From Physcia stellaris (taxonomy: Eukaryota > Ascomycota > Lecanoromycetes > Caliciales > Physciaceae): 64,000 nt of DNA. Shown here in pieces: positions 46,902-57,664 of this stretch. Positions within the stretch are counted from its first letter, which is position 1. Each line of letters begins with the position of its first letter. Location: contig JABSSW010000017.1 of the NCBI GenBank assembly GCA_018902385.1, positions 558,001 to 622,000 of the forward strand. Reading direction: 5' to 3'. Under the pieces are notes generated by a model that was given only the letters and a program-made list of their open reading frames with translations, had not been told where the DNA came from and searched no databases. The position numbers were made by a program, and so were the translations under genes.

Positions 46902-49900
46902 ATGTCACGCGAAGATAGTCCCAAGAGAAGAAGACTTGACACAGATCGATTTGCCGTTCCATCAAGACCTTCGACAAACCGAACATCACTCTCTGGCCAA
47001 ACTCCATTACACAAAAAATACACGGACCGAATTCAAAGCGATCATGTACATCGTAATGGATTGGAATCTCGCGCACAGTCTTCAACTCCGAGGCTGTCGC
47101 GGTACGCTCCCACCCCGCGACAGAACGAGTTTGAGGGTCCAGAACCCATGGTAAATCAGGAGGATTCGGACGCCTTGGATCGAGATTGGTATACCGGAGA
47201 AGAATTTGGTCACACATTGGGTGACGAAACGCACAACCCGTTTGGTTCAGCCGACGCGACTTGGGCGGACCAGCAGAAGGAAGCGGCTTTGGCAGAGAAG
47301 AAGCTGGGTAAGCGTGTCAATGCGAGAGCTGTGCAGAAGCAACGGGATCTGGATGCTTGGGAAGCAAATCGTATGCTCACATCGGGTGTTGCGCAGCGGC
47401 GAGACTACGAGAACGACTTCGAGGACGACGAAGAAGCTACAAGAGTGCATCTACTTGTTCACGACATTAAGCCCCCATTTCTAGATGGTCGTAAGATTTT
47501 CACCAAGCAGTTGGACCCAGTACCTGCAGTTCGGGACCCTCAAAGCGACATGGCAGTCTTCAGCCGTAAAGGCAGCAAGGTTGTCAAGGAAAAACGGCAG
47601 CAGAAAGAGCGACAGAAGCAGGCGCAAGAAGCCACCAATATGGCTGGAACTACACTTGGGAACTTGATGGGTGTCAAGGAGGACGAAGGTGACAGCGCAG
47701 CAGCTGCTCCGGGTGAAGAGGAAGTCAAATCAGGAAGCAAATTTGCAGAACACCTGAAAAAGAACGAGGGCCAGAGTGCCTTTAGCAAGAGCAAGAGTCT
47801 TAGGGAACAGCGGGAATATCTTCCAGCGTTCGCGGTTCGAGAAGAGCTCCTAAGGGTCATCCGAGATAATCAAGTGATTATCGTTGTCGGACAGACAGGT
47901 TCTGGAAAGACTACTCAGCTGACCCAATTTCTCTATGAGGATGGTTATGCAAAATTTGGTATGATAGGTTGTACTCAACCCCGACGGGTGGCTGCGATGA
48001 GTGTTGCCAAAAGAGTCAGTGAGGAGATGGAGGTCAAATTAGGTGGTCTGGTCGGCTATGCCATACGATTCGAGGATTGCACAAGTAAGGAAACTGCCAT
48101 CAAGTACATGACAGACGGCGTACTGCTTAGAGAATCCCTGGTGGAGCCGGATCTAGACAAATATTCCTGCATAATCATGGATGAAGCTCACGAACGTGCA
48201 CTCAATACAGATGTGCTCATGGGCTTGATTAAAAAGGTCCTTGCGCGACGAAGAGACCTGAAATTAATCGTCACTTCAGCAACAATGAACTCTGACCGTT
48301 TTTCCCGTTTCTATGGCGGTGCTCCAGAGTTCTTCATCCCAGGGCGAACTTTTCCTGTGGATATACAATACTCACGAACACCTTGCGAAGACTACGTTGA
48401 CAGTGCTGTAAAGCAGATTCTGGCGATTCATGTCTCTCAGCCCGCTGGTGATATACTAGTTTTTATGACCGGCCAGGAAGATATTGAGATTACATGCGAG
48501 TTGGTCGCTGAACGTCTGAAGATGCTCAACGACCCACCAAAAATGAGCATACTTCCTATCTACAGTCAGATGCCTGCGGACTTACAGGCAAAGATCTTTG
48601 ACAAGGCTGCCCCCGGTGTACGAAAGGTTATTGTAGCTACCAACATCGCCGAAACCAGCTTGACTGTGGACGGTATCATGTACGTTGTTGATGCGGGCTT
48701 TTCGAAGCTCAAGGTCTATAATCCGCGGATGGGCATGGATGCGCTTCAGATTACACCAATATCACAAGCCAATGCCTCGCAGCGTGCCGGTCGAGCAGGT
48801 CGCACAGGTCCAGGAAAGGCTTTCCATCTCTACACCGAAGTGGCATTCAAGGATGAATTTTACATCCAGACAATACCTGAAATTCAGCGGACAAATCTTG
48901 CTAATACGGTCCTCCTCCTGAAGTCGCTTGGTGTGAGGGATTTGCTGGATTTCGACTTCATGGATCCTCCACCCCAAGATACGATCACAACTTCGCTTTT
49001 TGACCTATGGGCACTCGGCGCTCTGGATAACATCGGTGATCTCACTCCGATGGGCAAGAAAATGACAGCTTTCCCCATGGATCCCTCTCTAGCGAAACTC
49101 ATCATCACGTCCGAAGAGTACGGATGCAGCGAGGAAATGCTGACAATAGTCTCGATGCTTTCTGTTCCAAGTGTTTTCTATCGACCAAAAGAACGTCAAG
49201 AGGAGTCGGATGCCGCGCGAGAGAAGTTCTTCGTCCCAGAATCGGATCATCTCACCTTACTTCACGTATACACGCAATGGAAGTCGAATGGTCTTTCGGA
49301 CGGATGGTGCATTCGGCATTTTCTCCATCCCAAGGCTCTACGACGGGCCAAGGAAATTCGCGAGCAGTTGTATGATATCATGAAAGTACAAAAGATGGTC
49401 ATGACCAGTTGCGGCACGGACTGGGATGTGATCCGCAAATGCATATGCTCAGGATACTACCATCAAGCGGCGAAGGTTAAAGGGATCGGCGAATATGTCA
49501 ATCTACGAACTAGTGTCACTGTACAATTGCATCCCACGAGTGCTCTGTACGGGCTTGGCTATCTGCCTGACTATGTGGTCTACCATGAGCTAATCCTTAC
49601 ATCGAAGGAATATATGTCGACAGTCACATCAGTCGATCCACATGTAAGTAGCAGATTTCGTCCACCCTTTTGGAAATATGAGCCTAATGGATATCTAGTG
49701 GCTTGCCGAATTGGGTGGTGTATTCTACTCAGTAAAGGAGAAAGGCTACTCCGCACGCGAGAAGCGGGTAACAGAACATGTGTTCAACCGAAAGATGGAG
49801 ATCGAGACTCAGATGGCCGAAGACAAGGAACGGGAAGCTCAGAGACTTGCGAAAGCTGCCGGTGCACTCAAGCCCGCAGTAGTTCGCCCAATGTCATCGG

Positions 49901-49971
49901 CTGTGAAGAGGATAGCGACGCAGGGCACTGTGAAACGGCCTCTAACCCCGAGGGTGGGACGAGGATTTTAG
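46902..49971 (+). CDS. PRP16: Pre-mRNA-splicing DEAH helicase Prp16
   Basis: The model is join(46902..49643, 49699..49971), 1,004 aa. Prp16/DHX38 is the RNA-dependent ATPase that remodels the spliceosome after the first catalytic step. The N-terminal third is disordered, with [16 protein letters not shown] and [15 protein letters not shown], segments typical of Prp16. The helicase core follows: [10 protein letters not shown] (about residue 330), [19 protein letters not shown] (about 426), [45 protein letters not shown] and [13 protein letters not shown]. The intron near the end (49644-49698) is needed: reading through it gives a nonsense tail up to 50012, while splicing restores [15 protein letters not shown] and the family C-terminus. 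Confidence 0.96.
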
Positions 49972-50275
49972 AGCTTATGTGTGAATTAGCAATCGAAAAG
50001 ACCTTTGCATGACTTGTAATGACGACCACGACCCGTTCGTGTCAATACTCACATCAAGGCGCTTTATCGTCCTCTCTCTTGACGGGAACCCTGATGATCA
50101 CGTGATTCCAGTTTTCTGATTTTCTTTAGCGCCATTCGCTTGACACACCGCACTTCGATTTTCATCACAACTTGCCTGTCAAAAATCAAAGCTCTTTTCA
50201 ATCTACTTACTTCCTCTAGCATACAGCGCTTTTTCAATTTTGCCTCTGATATGTCCTATCTCAAACAAATCAGCT
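49972..50275. other. intergenic region PRP16-RRN3
   Basis: This 304-bp tandem intergenic region should hold the PRP16 terminator and RRN3 promoter. A CACGTG core occurs in GATCACGTGATT near 50098. No other motif was recognised. Confidence 0.4.
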
Positions 50276-52316
50276 ATGCCCATAATCCTGCCCCGTATGG
50301 GTGCTATGTCCGCAGCCACAAAACCTCCCGTTCGCCGTCCCACCTTACAGCGCAAACACGATGAGATTGACGATAAATCTCCACCGCCTCAAGCCAAGAA
50401 AGTGAAAGTCACTTTTGACGACAATGTTCAAGTCAAGAACCTTCAGGAATGGGAGAAAGCGCCAGAGCTGGTACAAGAAGAGGTTCGGCGGGCCCTCCAG
50501 ATGCATGCGATTGGAGATGATTCAGGTTACAATGAGGTCAAGAACATCTATGATCCCGGCGTAGTGGAGGGCGAGCAACGTAGCCCAAACACCCTGAAAA
50601 ACTATACGACTGCGCTCCTGAGCAACGTCACTGCTCTTAACAAATCCTGTTCCAGTTTAGTTTACGCCGTCCTCAAGAGTGCGTGGATAGACGGCACGGA
50701 CGATTATGTCGCTGTGTACGTTCGTCTCTTGGCACACTTGATGTCAACACAGGGAACATTTCTTCCAGACGTGTTCGATATGTTGGTGCAGACTCTGATT
50801 GGTGGTGAGTCTAGCTTTGCGAGAAGGTAGCATAGCGAAATCGCTGACGCGGCTACAAGCCAAACCTCGGAGGAGGCGGTCAGACGAACCATCCAACTTT
50901 TCACATACTCAAGTCCAGACACGGATACACTCTGCTCTACAATACCTGCTTCGCTTGACTCCTTCCGCAAGCCACACTCTTTCGTCGATCCTTGCAACTA
51001 AGTTCCCTCATCAAGACGATTCTCAGCGCACACACACGAATTACGTGAACAGCTTACTGAAGATTGTCTCGTATGTACCGGAGTTACGTGGCGATGTCCT
51101 TGCACTCATCACAGACCGGCTGGTTAAAATCGATGTACAAGTGCAGGTTGATATAGAGGACCTCGCGGACGATATTGGGGAAAATTTAATACATGACTTG
51201 CCACAGATGCGGGACAAACATGTCGCAGATCAGGAGGACTCAGACTTGGGTGATGACGATTCCGATCTGAGTGAGTCAGATGATGACGACGAAGACAGCC
51301 AGAGAACGAAGGACATCTTGCGAAACGTGGAGAAAATGGATCGGGTCCTCGATGCCCTTTTCAGGTATTACGACCAAGACTTCTCCGCAAATTCTATCAC
51401 AATTCAACGAAGCGCTCTGGAAACCCTTCTCTCTCAATTCATCACCATCATCCTCCCCACACATCGATCACGGCACACGCAATTCCTTCTTTTCCATTTT
51501 GCACAGACCAGGCCTGAATTTATTGACACGTTTGTGGGAACGTGCGTCCATGTGGCATTCGACAAAGGACAATCATCAATCAATCGTCAGGCTGCAGCGG
51601 CGTATCTTGCCAGCTTCGTTGCGAGAGGTTCTCAGGTTCCTGCCAATATAGTCCGAGACGTTTTCGACTACATCGGAGTTGAGCTTGATAGACTCCGCAA
51701 GCAATACGAGCCCGGCTGTAAAGGCCCTGATCTTCGGCGGTATGCTTCCTATTATAGCCTTATGCAAGCGCTTCTGTACATTTTCTGTTTTCGGTGGCGA
51801 GATCTCGAATACGATCCTGATTCGGACTCAGAAGATGAGGACTTGACGTCGCCCTATGAGGTTGAACATCGGTGGAGATCCGGGGTCAAAGAGACTTTGG
51901 CATTGAATATCTTCTCCACTCGGTTGAACCCGCTCAAGGTGTGCTCTCCAGCCATTGTCACGGAATTCGCCAAGATCGCCAACCACCTTGGCATTCTCTA
52001 TGTTTATGGTCTCTTGGAAACGAATAAGCGCATCCACCTTTCTCGACGTGCAGGTTCCTACGGTCAGCTTGGCCGAGAGACGGCGCTTAGCGCTCGAAGA
52101 GATGAGAGCCAGTATCACCTTGACGAGTATTTCCCATTCGACCCGTACCACTTACCACGAAGTAAGAAATGGGTGGAAGGCGACTACCGAGAATGGAGCG
52201 GAATACCGGGTGTGGGTGATGAGCAGGTGGACGATAGCGAGAGTGAGGATGATGAAGGGGCCGAGAGCGAATTAGACGCGGGAACAGCAACAGATACGAC
52301 GAAAAGCTCACCGTGA
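50276..52316 (+). CDS. RRN3: RNA polymerase I initiation factor Rrn3
   Basis: The model is join(50276..50804, 50860..52316), 661 aa. Rrn3/TIF-IA binds RNA polymerase I and recruits it to the rDNA promoter. Family features are NYTTALLSNVTALNKSCSSL, YVRLLAHLMSTQGTFLP, IHSALQYLLRLTPSA, FPHQDDSQRTHTNYVNSLLK, ELRGDVLALITDRLVKIDVQ and the acidic linker after DLPQ. Further on are RSRHTQFLLFHFAQT, RQAAAAYLASFVARG, YASYYSLMQALLYIFCFRWRD and PLKVCSPAIVTEFAKIANHLG. The start is uncertain: ATGs at 50276, 50297 and 50306 are in frame. The 55-nt intron joins g|cc into Ala. The C-terminus is acidic. Confidence 0.94.
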
Positions 52317-53312
52317 CGATTTACCAATATTTTCAGACATGATGCATGGCAGGTGTGCTATCTAGCGTGGCGTCCGAGGAACCGGGAGCATTGGGAAAGG
52401 CAAAAAAGCATTGCAACGAGATGAGGGAGGCAGAAAAGGACTACCTCGGCATTGACAGGGTGATCTGTTCGAATACCAATAAGAAGTACTAGAAGCAGCC
52501 CATCCCGCCGGTTGTAGGACCGCGAGGTTGCATCAAGTGTCAGCACAACATGAACGATTCATGAGATGTTACGTCGATGTGCAGTTTGCAGATCAGCATC
52601 TGCAGGTAGCCGTTTGCAGGCCGGGTCTGTGCTCTCACCATCCCACCGTCATCCCACCCGGAGTGTTTCTGATTTGAACCTGCATTATCTTCGCTTCAAG
52701 AGATGCGACCTCATGCACGATAATATTTACGCGAGTACGGATAAGCACCAATCTACTACGTAGTAGGCTTTCTTATCGCTCAACTGGTTTGCCTAGAGCT
52801 CCATGAAGGGAGCCAGGCTCGATAAGCTGTCTGGTAGTGTCTACTCCCAACCTGCTGCTCCTTGAGTCTCCTGCTTGCCGGTTCTCCTCCCCAACACTCT
52901 CGTACCTGAACCGTAGCTGACAGGAGAGCACAGCGAGTAGAGATGAGCGAGTAAGGGTAACAATAAGAGTGGTTGCCAGGTGTTTGAGGCATTTTCCAGG
53001 TGATTGGGACAGGGTCCATGCGTGAATTCGGAAGTGTTTATCAGTTTCTCCCACCAATCCGGTCCTTTCATCGACACAGCCTCATTGTCCCAAGATGATC
53101 CCAAGATGATCCAAAGGTGATCCAAAGATGCTGTACCACCGCAGACGGTCGGCCGTAGGTGGCGCTTGCTTTTCCTGCAGACCGCCTTGGTGGGGTGGTT
53201 GACTTCACCGACATCAGGAATGTTGATAACCCACCGTGTCTCAACCTCTCTTTCTTCTTTTCAACCCTCTCCCCGTCTCCCTGCTCTGTCAATTCTAGAC
53301 ATCTAGCTTCGT
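52317..53312. other. intergenic region with short tandem repeat
   Basis: The 996 bp hold no recognised gene. At 53091-53130 four near-copies of CCAAAGATGAT-like words follow each other (GATGATCCCAAGATGATCC, then AAAGGTGATCC and AAAGATG). Confidence 0.5.
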
Positions 53313-56278
53313 ATGATGCAGGACGTGGATTCGATACAGATCATGCACGAGCCAAAGCTTACCAATGTGACCACAACCCATTCCGTAAGCGTGGGTCCGA
53401 AGCTTGATACAGAGGTGACCCGTAAAAAAGACGCCGGCTTCGTGGACAAAGAGCGTGGCGGAGATTCTGAGGCAAGAGATCTCGATAAGAAACAGGTCTT
53501 GGAGAACATCCCTGAAGAAGTCACCACCAACTCGCTGATGCACAGCTAGGACTTTACTAGACTGCAGCTGCTATGGTCCACCTCCGCAAATGCGCGAGCC
53601 AGGCGTTAGGCTGACCGATTGATCCTTAGGCTTGCCTACCAATCCATTGGTGTCATCTACGGGGACATAGGGACTAGTCCTCTTTACGTGTATTCCTCCA
53701 CATTCACCCAGGAGCCCCGTTATGACGATCTACTCGGAGCCCTGTCCTTGATCATATGGACACTCACGTTGATGGTCAGCATCAAATACGTCCTGATTGT
53801 GCTTCGTGCCGATGACCAGGGTGAGGGAGGAACCTTTGCGGTTTATTCGTTGCTCTCCCGCTATGTATGACTTTTCCTTCTGATCCAGCTGAAGAGGCTG
53901 CTGAGAACTACGCCTTCAATCGCAGGCAAACATTGTAAGGCGGGACCCAAGAGAAGAGAGAACGATTAAAATGGAGCGAGCTCTTTCCGTCGACCTCAAA
54001 CCTACTAGCAGATCCACCCGTTCGCTGCTGGAACACAGTGGTTTTCTGAAGACTCTCCTCAAGATTATTGGTGTCCTCGGAGTATCTCTCGTTATGTCAG
54101 GTATGATTTCTGTCCGCTTTTGGAGACTCTTAGGGCTTATACCGTCATAGATGGTGTCCTCACGCCTGCGCAGTCTGTCCTCGGTGCCATTCAAGGGTAG
54201 ATCACTCTGCTTTAGTCCCACTACTTTCTTCTCATGGATGCTTACCTAGGGTTTGCAGGCTCAAGGTCGTGAAAGAAGACATCTCAACAGCCACTATCGT
54301 GGGGACGTCTTGTGGCATTCTCATCCTCTTGTTCTTGATTCAGCCTCTAGGGACTTCGAAGATCGCCAGTGCCTTTGCTCCCGTTGTCATGATATGGCTC
54401 ATCTTCAACATGAGTTTTGGGATTTATGTTAGCAGAGCCTTGGATCACATAATGCCCATGCCCTTGCTGACACCAGATCTAGAATTTGGTGCATTTCGAC
54501 CACTCGGTTCTCAAAGCATTCTCACCCTATTTCGCGGGAGACTACCTCGTACGCAACAAGACCGATGGGTGGAGATCACTTGGTGGTATACTACTAGCTT
54601 TCACTGGGGTAGAAGCGCTGTTCGCCGACCTTGGAGCCTTTAGCAGAAGGTGATATGGCTTGAATCGTCAGCCGAGCCACGGTCTGACCTTGAAAACAGT
54701 GCAATCCAACTATCATGGCTCTGTTTTGGGTACCCTTGTTTGCTGCTAGCAGTAAGTTCTGTCGCCCTTGGACCACAGATTTCACTTTGCTGAATCCACC
54801 TACGCAGTACATTGGTCAGGCAGCGTATATCAGCAAGAATCCAGCTGCATATTCCAATCCCTTCTTCAACTCTACACCACCAGGAATGTTTTATCCCAGC
54901 CTGGTCGTTGCTATTCTTGCCGCGATTGTTGCGAGCCAGACAATGATCACTGCAACTTTTCAGCTATTGTCACAAATCATTAAACTGTCGTACTTTCCCC
55001 AAATAAAAGTTGTGCACACGTCCAAGATATTTCACGGACAGATATACATTCCTTGGATTAATTGGCTGCTTATGGTCGGTACAATTGTGGTGACCGCAGC
55101 CTACAACAACGTAAGTTATCTTCGGCGGTGTGCTTGTGCGTGCCGGTCCGGCGGACTCGTTAATGTCTGTTGAATTGACATGAAAACAGACTACGAAATT
55201 AGGCGAGGCATACGGTGTCTGCGTCATATTAGTGACTTTCATCACTACATCAATGGTCTCGCTCGTCGCTATCATAGTCTGGCACATACCTTTGCCTATC
55301 GTGCTTTTGGGCTTCCTTGTCTTTGGCTTGCTTGACGGCCTATATCTCTCCTCAGCACTGACAAAGGTACCGGACGGAGCTTGGTTTACGCTCGCGCTCG
55401 CAGTTCTGCTCTGCAGTATCTTTATCTTGTGGCGCTATGGGAAGGAAAATCAATGGCGGGCAGAAGCAGCTGATCGGATGCCAATGTCCCATCTGTTTAA
55501 TACAGGTAGCAGCCAAGACGGCTCCAGTCTCACAGGCAGTAATCCCAGCCAACAGCCTTTCCATCTCACGCCTGCTTTAGGTGGCGCTATCATCTCCCCA
55601 ATCAAGGGGCTTGGGGTGTTTTTTGATAAGACTGGCGATCCGGTTGCCACTCCCGTCGTCTTCATACAGTTCCTGCAGAAATTGCAGGCTGCTCCGGCGG
55701 TCGCTGTATTTTTCCATATCCAACCCATGTCTAAACCAACAGTCAATCGGGCGAATAGGTTCACGGTTTCCCGGTGCTTCCCCGACTTCAACACCCACCC
55801 ATTGGTACAAGACTTTTTCCGAGTCACTCTACGACACGGCTATACAGATCAAGTCGTCACACCGGATATTGGCATGGTGATTTACGAGGAAATCCGAAAG
55901 TTCATCATCTGCGAAAACGCTGTGCGCAAAGACAATTCGTCCCAAGACGAGACCTCATCGAGTGAGCAGGCCGAGAGTGGGAATATCAGCTCAGATAGCG
56001 AATCTACCATCCCGACCAAGGCGCGGCAGCGACGGGCTACGATGCACGGCGTTCAGCAGCGGCTCGACCGCGTCGAGGCAGCTTACAAGGACCAGGTCAC
56101 CTATGTGGTTGGCAAAGAGCAGATGCGGATCCGGGAGGGATCGAATGCCAAAAGCTGGCTGAGGAGAATGTTTCTTGCGGCATTCCTCTGGCTTCGAGAG
56201 AATACTGGTAGCAAGGTAGCGAATCTCAATGTAGATGTGGATAAGTTGGTTGAAATCGGATTTGTCAAGGTGGTCTGA
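53313..56278 (+). CDS. HAK1: HAK/KUP-family high-affinity potassium transporter
   Basis: The model is join(53313..53495, 53550..53575, 53630..53864, 53926..54100, 54151..54196, 54259..54427, 54483..54649, 54700..54751, 54808..55110, 55190..56278), 814 aa, all junctions in phase. HAK/KUP transporters are plasma-membrane K+/H+ symporters with about 12 helices and a cytosolic C-terminal domain. Signatures are [109 protein letters not shown] and [15 protein letters not shown]. The cytosolic domain contains [10 protein letters not shown]-like [16 protein letters not shown]. Ten exons, several under 60 nt, make this the most fragmented gene here. The exon 1 to 2 link ([14 protein letters not shown]) is the least certain. 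Confidence 0.93.
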
Positions 56279-56470
56279 TGTGTAGTAGTGGGTGGGTTTC
56301 CAAGAATGAGTTGAGAGTTTAGCATGATTCAATGATCGGACATTTTTATGAGGCTTGATGCTTCGTACTTACATTAGATAAAGATCATGAGCATAATGTA
56401 TCTATATAGGTAGCACATTGCTATCGCAGGTGCCCCCTGAACCGAGCCCTTATCCCGTACTCGGTCATCC

Positions 56471-57099
56471 GTACATACCGTATTAATTGGCTTATACGGA
56501 CCTATTGGGCTATAAGGCATATTTTCGTATAAGAACAGGTTCTTTTTGGGGGTTCTAGCATAATTGGGTGTACTGGCGAATAAGAACATCCGGAAAGTTT
56601 CGATGAAAATTACGTGAAATTTGTACTGTTTTCCATTTACAACCCTAAAAACAGTGGGATTTCTACGATAACCCTAGAAAAATACCCTCAAATCACGGAA
56701 TCTTGGGCTGTTTTGAGAGCTTAGTCAGGCTACTAACTGGCGTATAAAGTCCCTGCGCATAGAAGACAGAATTGCGTATAAGGACCCGTTCATTTCGAGG
56801 TCTAGACCGACGATTGGCTTATCCCATGGTCTGGTGTGGTGCTATCTTGCCTCCAATGCATCGCCATCCGTACACCCCAAATGATAACACGCTTACCCGT
56901 GTTTGGCACAAAGCATATGAAGACGATCTGAAGGCGGTATGAAAGTGACATGAAGACAACATCATCTTCTGAATCCGCCCGAAGCCGGGTAATCGTAGAT
57001 CTCTCGGTGGATCCTGAAAATAAGCACCACTTTTTACCAGACCATGGGATAAGAACAGTATCTTATAATCTTATAAGCCAATTAATACGGTATATGTAC
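56471..57099 (+). mobile_element. TIR element with iterated CGTATAAG motifs, host of a nested MITE
   Basis: Inverted ends lie at 56471-56495 (GTACATACCGTATTAATTGG...) and 57072-57099 (...CCAATTAATACGGTATATGTAC), equal except for a two-base indel. A TA flanks the shared CCGTATTAATTGGCTTATA core on each side. Without the MITE the element is about 400 bp. Inside are several copies of a C-G-T/A-A-T-A-A-G word (near 56524, 56578, 56744, 56783) resembling subterminal transposase-binding repeats. It is non-coding, and the class is uncertain. Confidence 0.7.
56820..57051 (+). mobile_element. MITE copy 2, nested
   Basis: This 232-bp copy has the same TATCCCATGGTCTGGT inverted ends as the element at 28192-28390. 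The shared interior includes CACGCTTACCCGTGTTTGGC and CATATGAAGACGA. A short extra segment near 56930 makes it longer. It sits at a TA inside the larger TIR element. Confidence 0.88.
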
Positions 57100-57664
57100 C
57101 TTGATCGGGTGCCAAGCAGCTTTGCCGAAAATGGAATGACTCCCGGCCAGGGCACTTCAATGCAATGCCGGTGGTTCGCTGAACTCTGAAGGCATAATTA
57201 CATACTGTATCCTAGGTCATTGGGAACCGCTATCATGTCCTCACTGCGCCTCTGATAGTCCCGCTTGTACTCTCGTGTATCAGACCAGTAGATGGTTTTT
57301 TGGTGAAAAAAAAAGAAGGGGGCATTGAGGGTAGGTGGGTGGGAGCCAAAGTGATGAATAGCTCTTGGGAATTACGAACACCCTCAGGGAAAGAACGTTA
57401 TCATTGTGTCGCTTGCCCTTGGTTTATTTCCATTGTCAGCTCTCCATACCTCCTCCGTTTTCATCGCTCTTGTACCACATCAAACTCGGGAAATGCAGCC
57501 GTCGCAGTTACCTGCTTGAACCGCTGCTAGAGCTGACACCTGTAATCCGCGAGGGTCCTGTATCCCTTTTGCTTGTTTGCGTCTCGCCTCATCAGCAGAT
57601 CAAGGCTAAGAAAAGCATCATCTCTCCTATCGACTCCGGCATTGCTTTAGCTCACTGCATCGTC

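Larger units (their letters stand above)
56279..57664. other. repeat-bearing intergenic region
   Basis: The 1.39 kb between the K+ transporter and the kinase hold an inverted-repeat element with a nested MITE (56471-57099). About 560 bp of kinase leader follows. No coding sequence was recognised. Confidence 0.5.

Noticed and set aside
49644-50012. PRP16 frame reading on to 50012 as the protein end
   Set aside because: The tail has no similarity to helicase C-termini, while the 55-nt GTAAGT...CTAG intron restores the family ending.
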